DNA from: Buxus sempervirens
Lineage: Eukaryota > Streptophyta > Magnoliopsida > Buxales > Buxaceae
Direction: 5' to 3'
Length of the DNA: 64,000 nt
NCBI GenBank assembly: GCA_947561395.2
Contig: OX387192.1
Location: 36,415,520 to 36,479,519 of the forward strand
Shown: in pieces, positions 62,585 through 64,000 of the stretch
How the letters are laid out: the number at the start of each line of letters is the position of its first letter
How positions within the stretch are numbered: the stretch's first letter is position 1
The notes under the pieces: generated by a model
What the model saw: only the letters and a program-made list of their open reading frames with translations
Told to the model about the DNA's origin: nothing
Databases searched by the model: none
Translations under genes and position numbers: made by a program

Positions 62585-63905
62585 ATGATATATCTGATGG
62601 ATACAGAGCGCGATTTGGATAAGGGATCTGGTGTTGCTGCTGATATTCCGTTCTTTAGGGTTGAATCCGCCGAACAAGAGCGGTTAGCAGTAGACGAGTT
62701 TAACGAGCAGCGTATTAATGGTTCAAATGGAGTCTCCGACGGGAGGATTGGTGGAAGAGAAGGTTTAATGATGAGAACGGGGTCCGAGGAAGCTAGGGTT
62801 TATCCGGAGCTCGATTCGGGGGAATTACAGAGTAGAAATGAAGTTAGGGTTTCGGAGGAAGGGCTTCCTAGCTTGCATTTCAACCGGGAAAACGATGATT
62901 CTGCTGCTGCAAACGTTGAAACGGAGAAAGGAGGGTCTTACGGAACTGGAGTTTCATCCGAGATTACTTCTAAGGAAGCAGATGGTGACAATGGAGCCAC
63001 GGTTTCCGACGTCAAATCCGAGGGCCTTTCGGGTAATGTGAATAACGACGTATTTGCTGTTCAGAACAGCGGAGTGAAAGATTTGACGACTAAAGCAGAT
63101 GTTGGACCTGTGGTTGCTTCTGGAGAAACAAAGTGGGATCCGATGGCGATAAAGGAACAGATTGTTTCAGATTTTAATTCTCAGTATACTATGTTTAATG
63201 CTGGACAGATGCCTGAGGCACTAGGAGCGGAAACATTGAAGGCCTCGGGCTGTGGACTTGAAATGGGCGACATGGTATGGGGGAAGGTCAAATCTCACCC
63301 GTGGTGGCCAGGCCACATCTATACTGAAGCTTTTGCATCTCCTTCTGTACGCAGAACAAGAAGAGAGGGTCATGTATTGGTCGCCTTCTTCGGTGACAGC
63401 AGTTATGGATGGTTTGACCCATCGGAGCTTATCCCATTTGATCCTCACTATGCCGAGAAATCAAGGCAGACAAGCTCCCGGAATTTTGTCAAGGCTGCAG
63501 AAGAATCAGTTGATGAGGCCAGTAGGAGAAGTGCACTTGGGTTGACATGCCGCTGTCGGAACCCTTTCAATTTCCGGCCCACAAAAGTTCGGGGCTATTT
63601 TGCTGTTGATGTGGACGGATTTGAACCTGGAGGGATTTATTCACTGAAGCAAATAAAACAGGCAAGAGATAGTTTTCGGCCAGCTGAGACGCTTTCTTTC
63701 ATACAGCAGTTGGCAGTTACGCCTCGGAACGGTGACCATACAAGCATTGCTTGGATTAAGAATATTGCTACAGTTTTTGCTTACCGAAAGGCAGTTTTTG
63801 AAGAGTTTGATGAGACTTATGCACAAGCATTTGGGGTGCAGCCTGTGCGTCCTTCTCGTGATATAATGGCATTATGGGAGCAGTATGCCAAAGTCCCATC
63901 TCGAG
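62585..63905 (+). CDS. PWWP-domain protein, first coding exon (partial)
   Basis: Chromatin reader of the plant PDP group. In Arabidopsis, PDP proteins associate with FVE/MSI5 and PRC2 and influence FLC and flowering time. About 440 residues are visible. The first ~225 are acidic and low-complexity. The PWWP domain spans ~227-315 (GDMVWGKVKSHPWWPGH, VAFFGDSSYGWFDPSELIPF). A conserved downstream block runs to ~440 (GLTCRCRNPFNFRPTKVRGYF, WIKNIATVFAYRKAVFEEFDE). The frame reaches a donor TCGAG|GTATTG after 63905, and the protein continues beyond the window. The start may be the first ATG (62585) or the one four codons later (62597). Which paralogue it is cannot be decided from this part. Confidence 0.9.
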
Positions 63906-64000
63906 GTATTGACATTTTCTACACTCTCTTTTTTCTGGTAATCTTTTGATGATTTGCATTACTAAATGCTGATGACATATACGAGCTTTCTTCAAAAGCA
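63906..64000 (+). other. Intron 1 of the PWWP gene (partial)
   Basis: Intron sequence following the donor at 63906; its acceptor is outside the window. Confidence 0.7.

Overview
The window is nuclear DNA from a flowering plant, most likely a eudicot. Genes are split by many AT-rich introns, all five predicted proteins match plant-specific families, and the gaps hold plant transposon types (L1-type LINEs, foldback MITEs, Helitrons, a tRNA-derived SINE) plus a plastid DNA insert. I cannot name the species. No bacterial, CRISPR or viral module is present.

Layout. (1) 1-2133: intergenic, with Helitron-like elements. (2) 2134-13064, minus: homologue of the flowering-time protein LUMINIDEPENDENS (13 coding exons, 1049 aa by my splicing). 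(3) 13540-14518: 5'-truncated LINE. (4) 15852-22970, minus: WRC/RING/JmjC protein of the JMJ24 type (13 coding exons, 955 aa), with two of the three iron ligands replaced. (5) 24600-26667: a promoter gap between divergent genes, filled with hAT-like and foldback elements and a nested MULE-type MITE. (6) 26668-42945, plus: kelch-type acyl-CoA-binding protein of the ACBP4/5 class (18 coding exons, 673 aa), with a plastid rpl16 insert in one intron. (7) 43660-52021, minus: mitochondrial thiamine diphosphate carrier (7 coding exons, 333 aa). (8) 52610-62584: transposon-rich stretch with a SINE, a second hAT-like copy, a nearly full-length LINE whose two ORFs are broken only by three in-frame stops, a 550-bp MULE foldback inside another foldback, and a Helitron-like 5' end. 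(9) 62585 to the end, plus: first coding exon of a PWWP-domain protein that runs out of the window.

The genes are not an operon or cluster. Three encode nuclear regulators (LD, JMJ24, PWWP protein), and LD and PWWP-PDP proteins are both tied to flowering control in Arabidopsis, but their proximity may be chance. The other two are metabolic (cytosolic acyl-CoA binding, mitochondrial cofactor import). Exon joins were worked out by hand from splice signals and reading phase. All CDS models keep frame to the final stop, which is good but not conclusive support. I did not find a previously undescribed system. The most interesting items are the degenerate JmjC centre, the transposon-built ACBP promoter, the nested foldbacks, the LINE with an ATGA ORF overlap, and the plastid insert.
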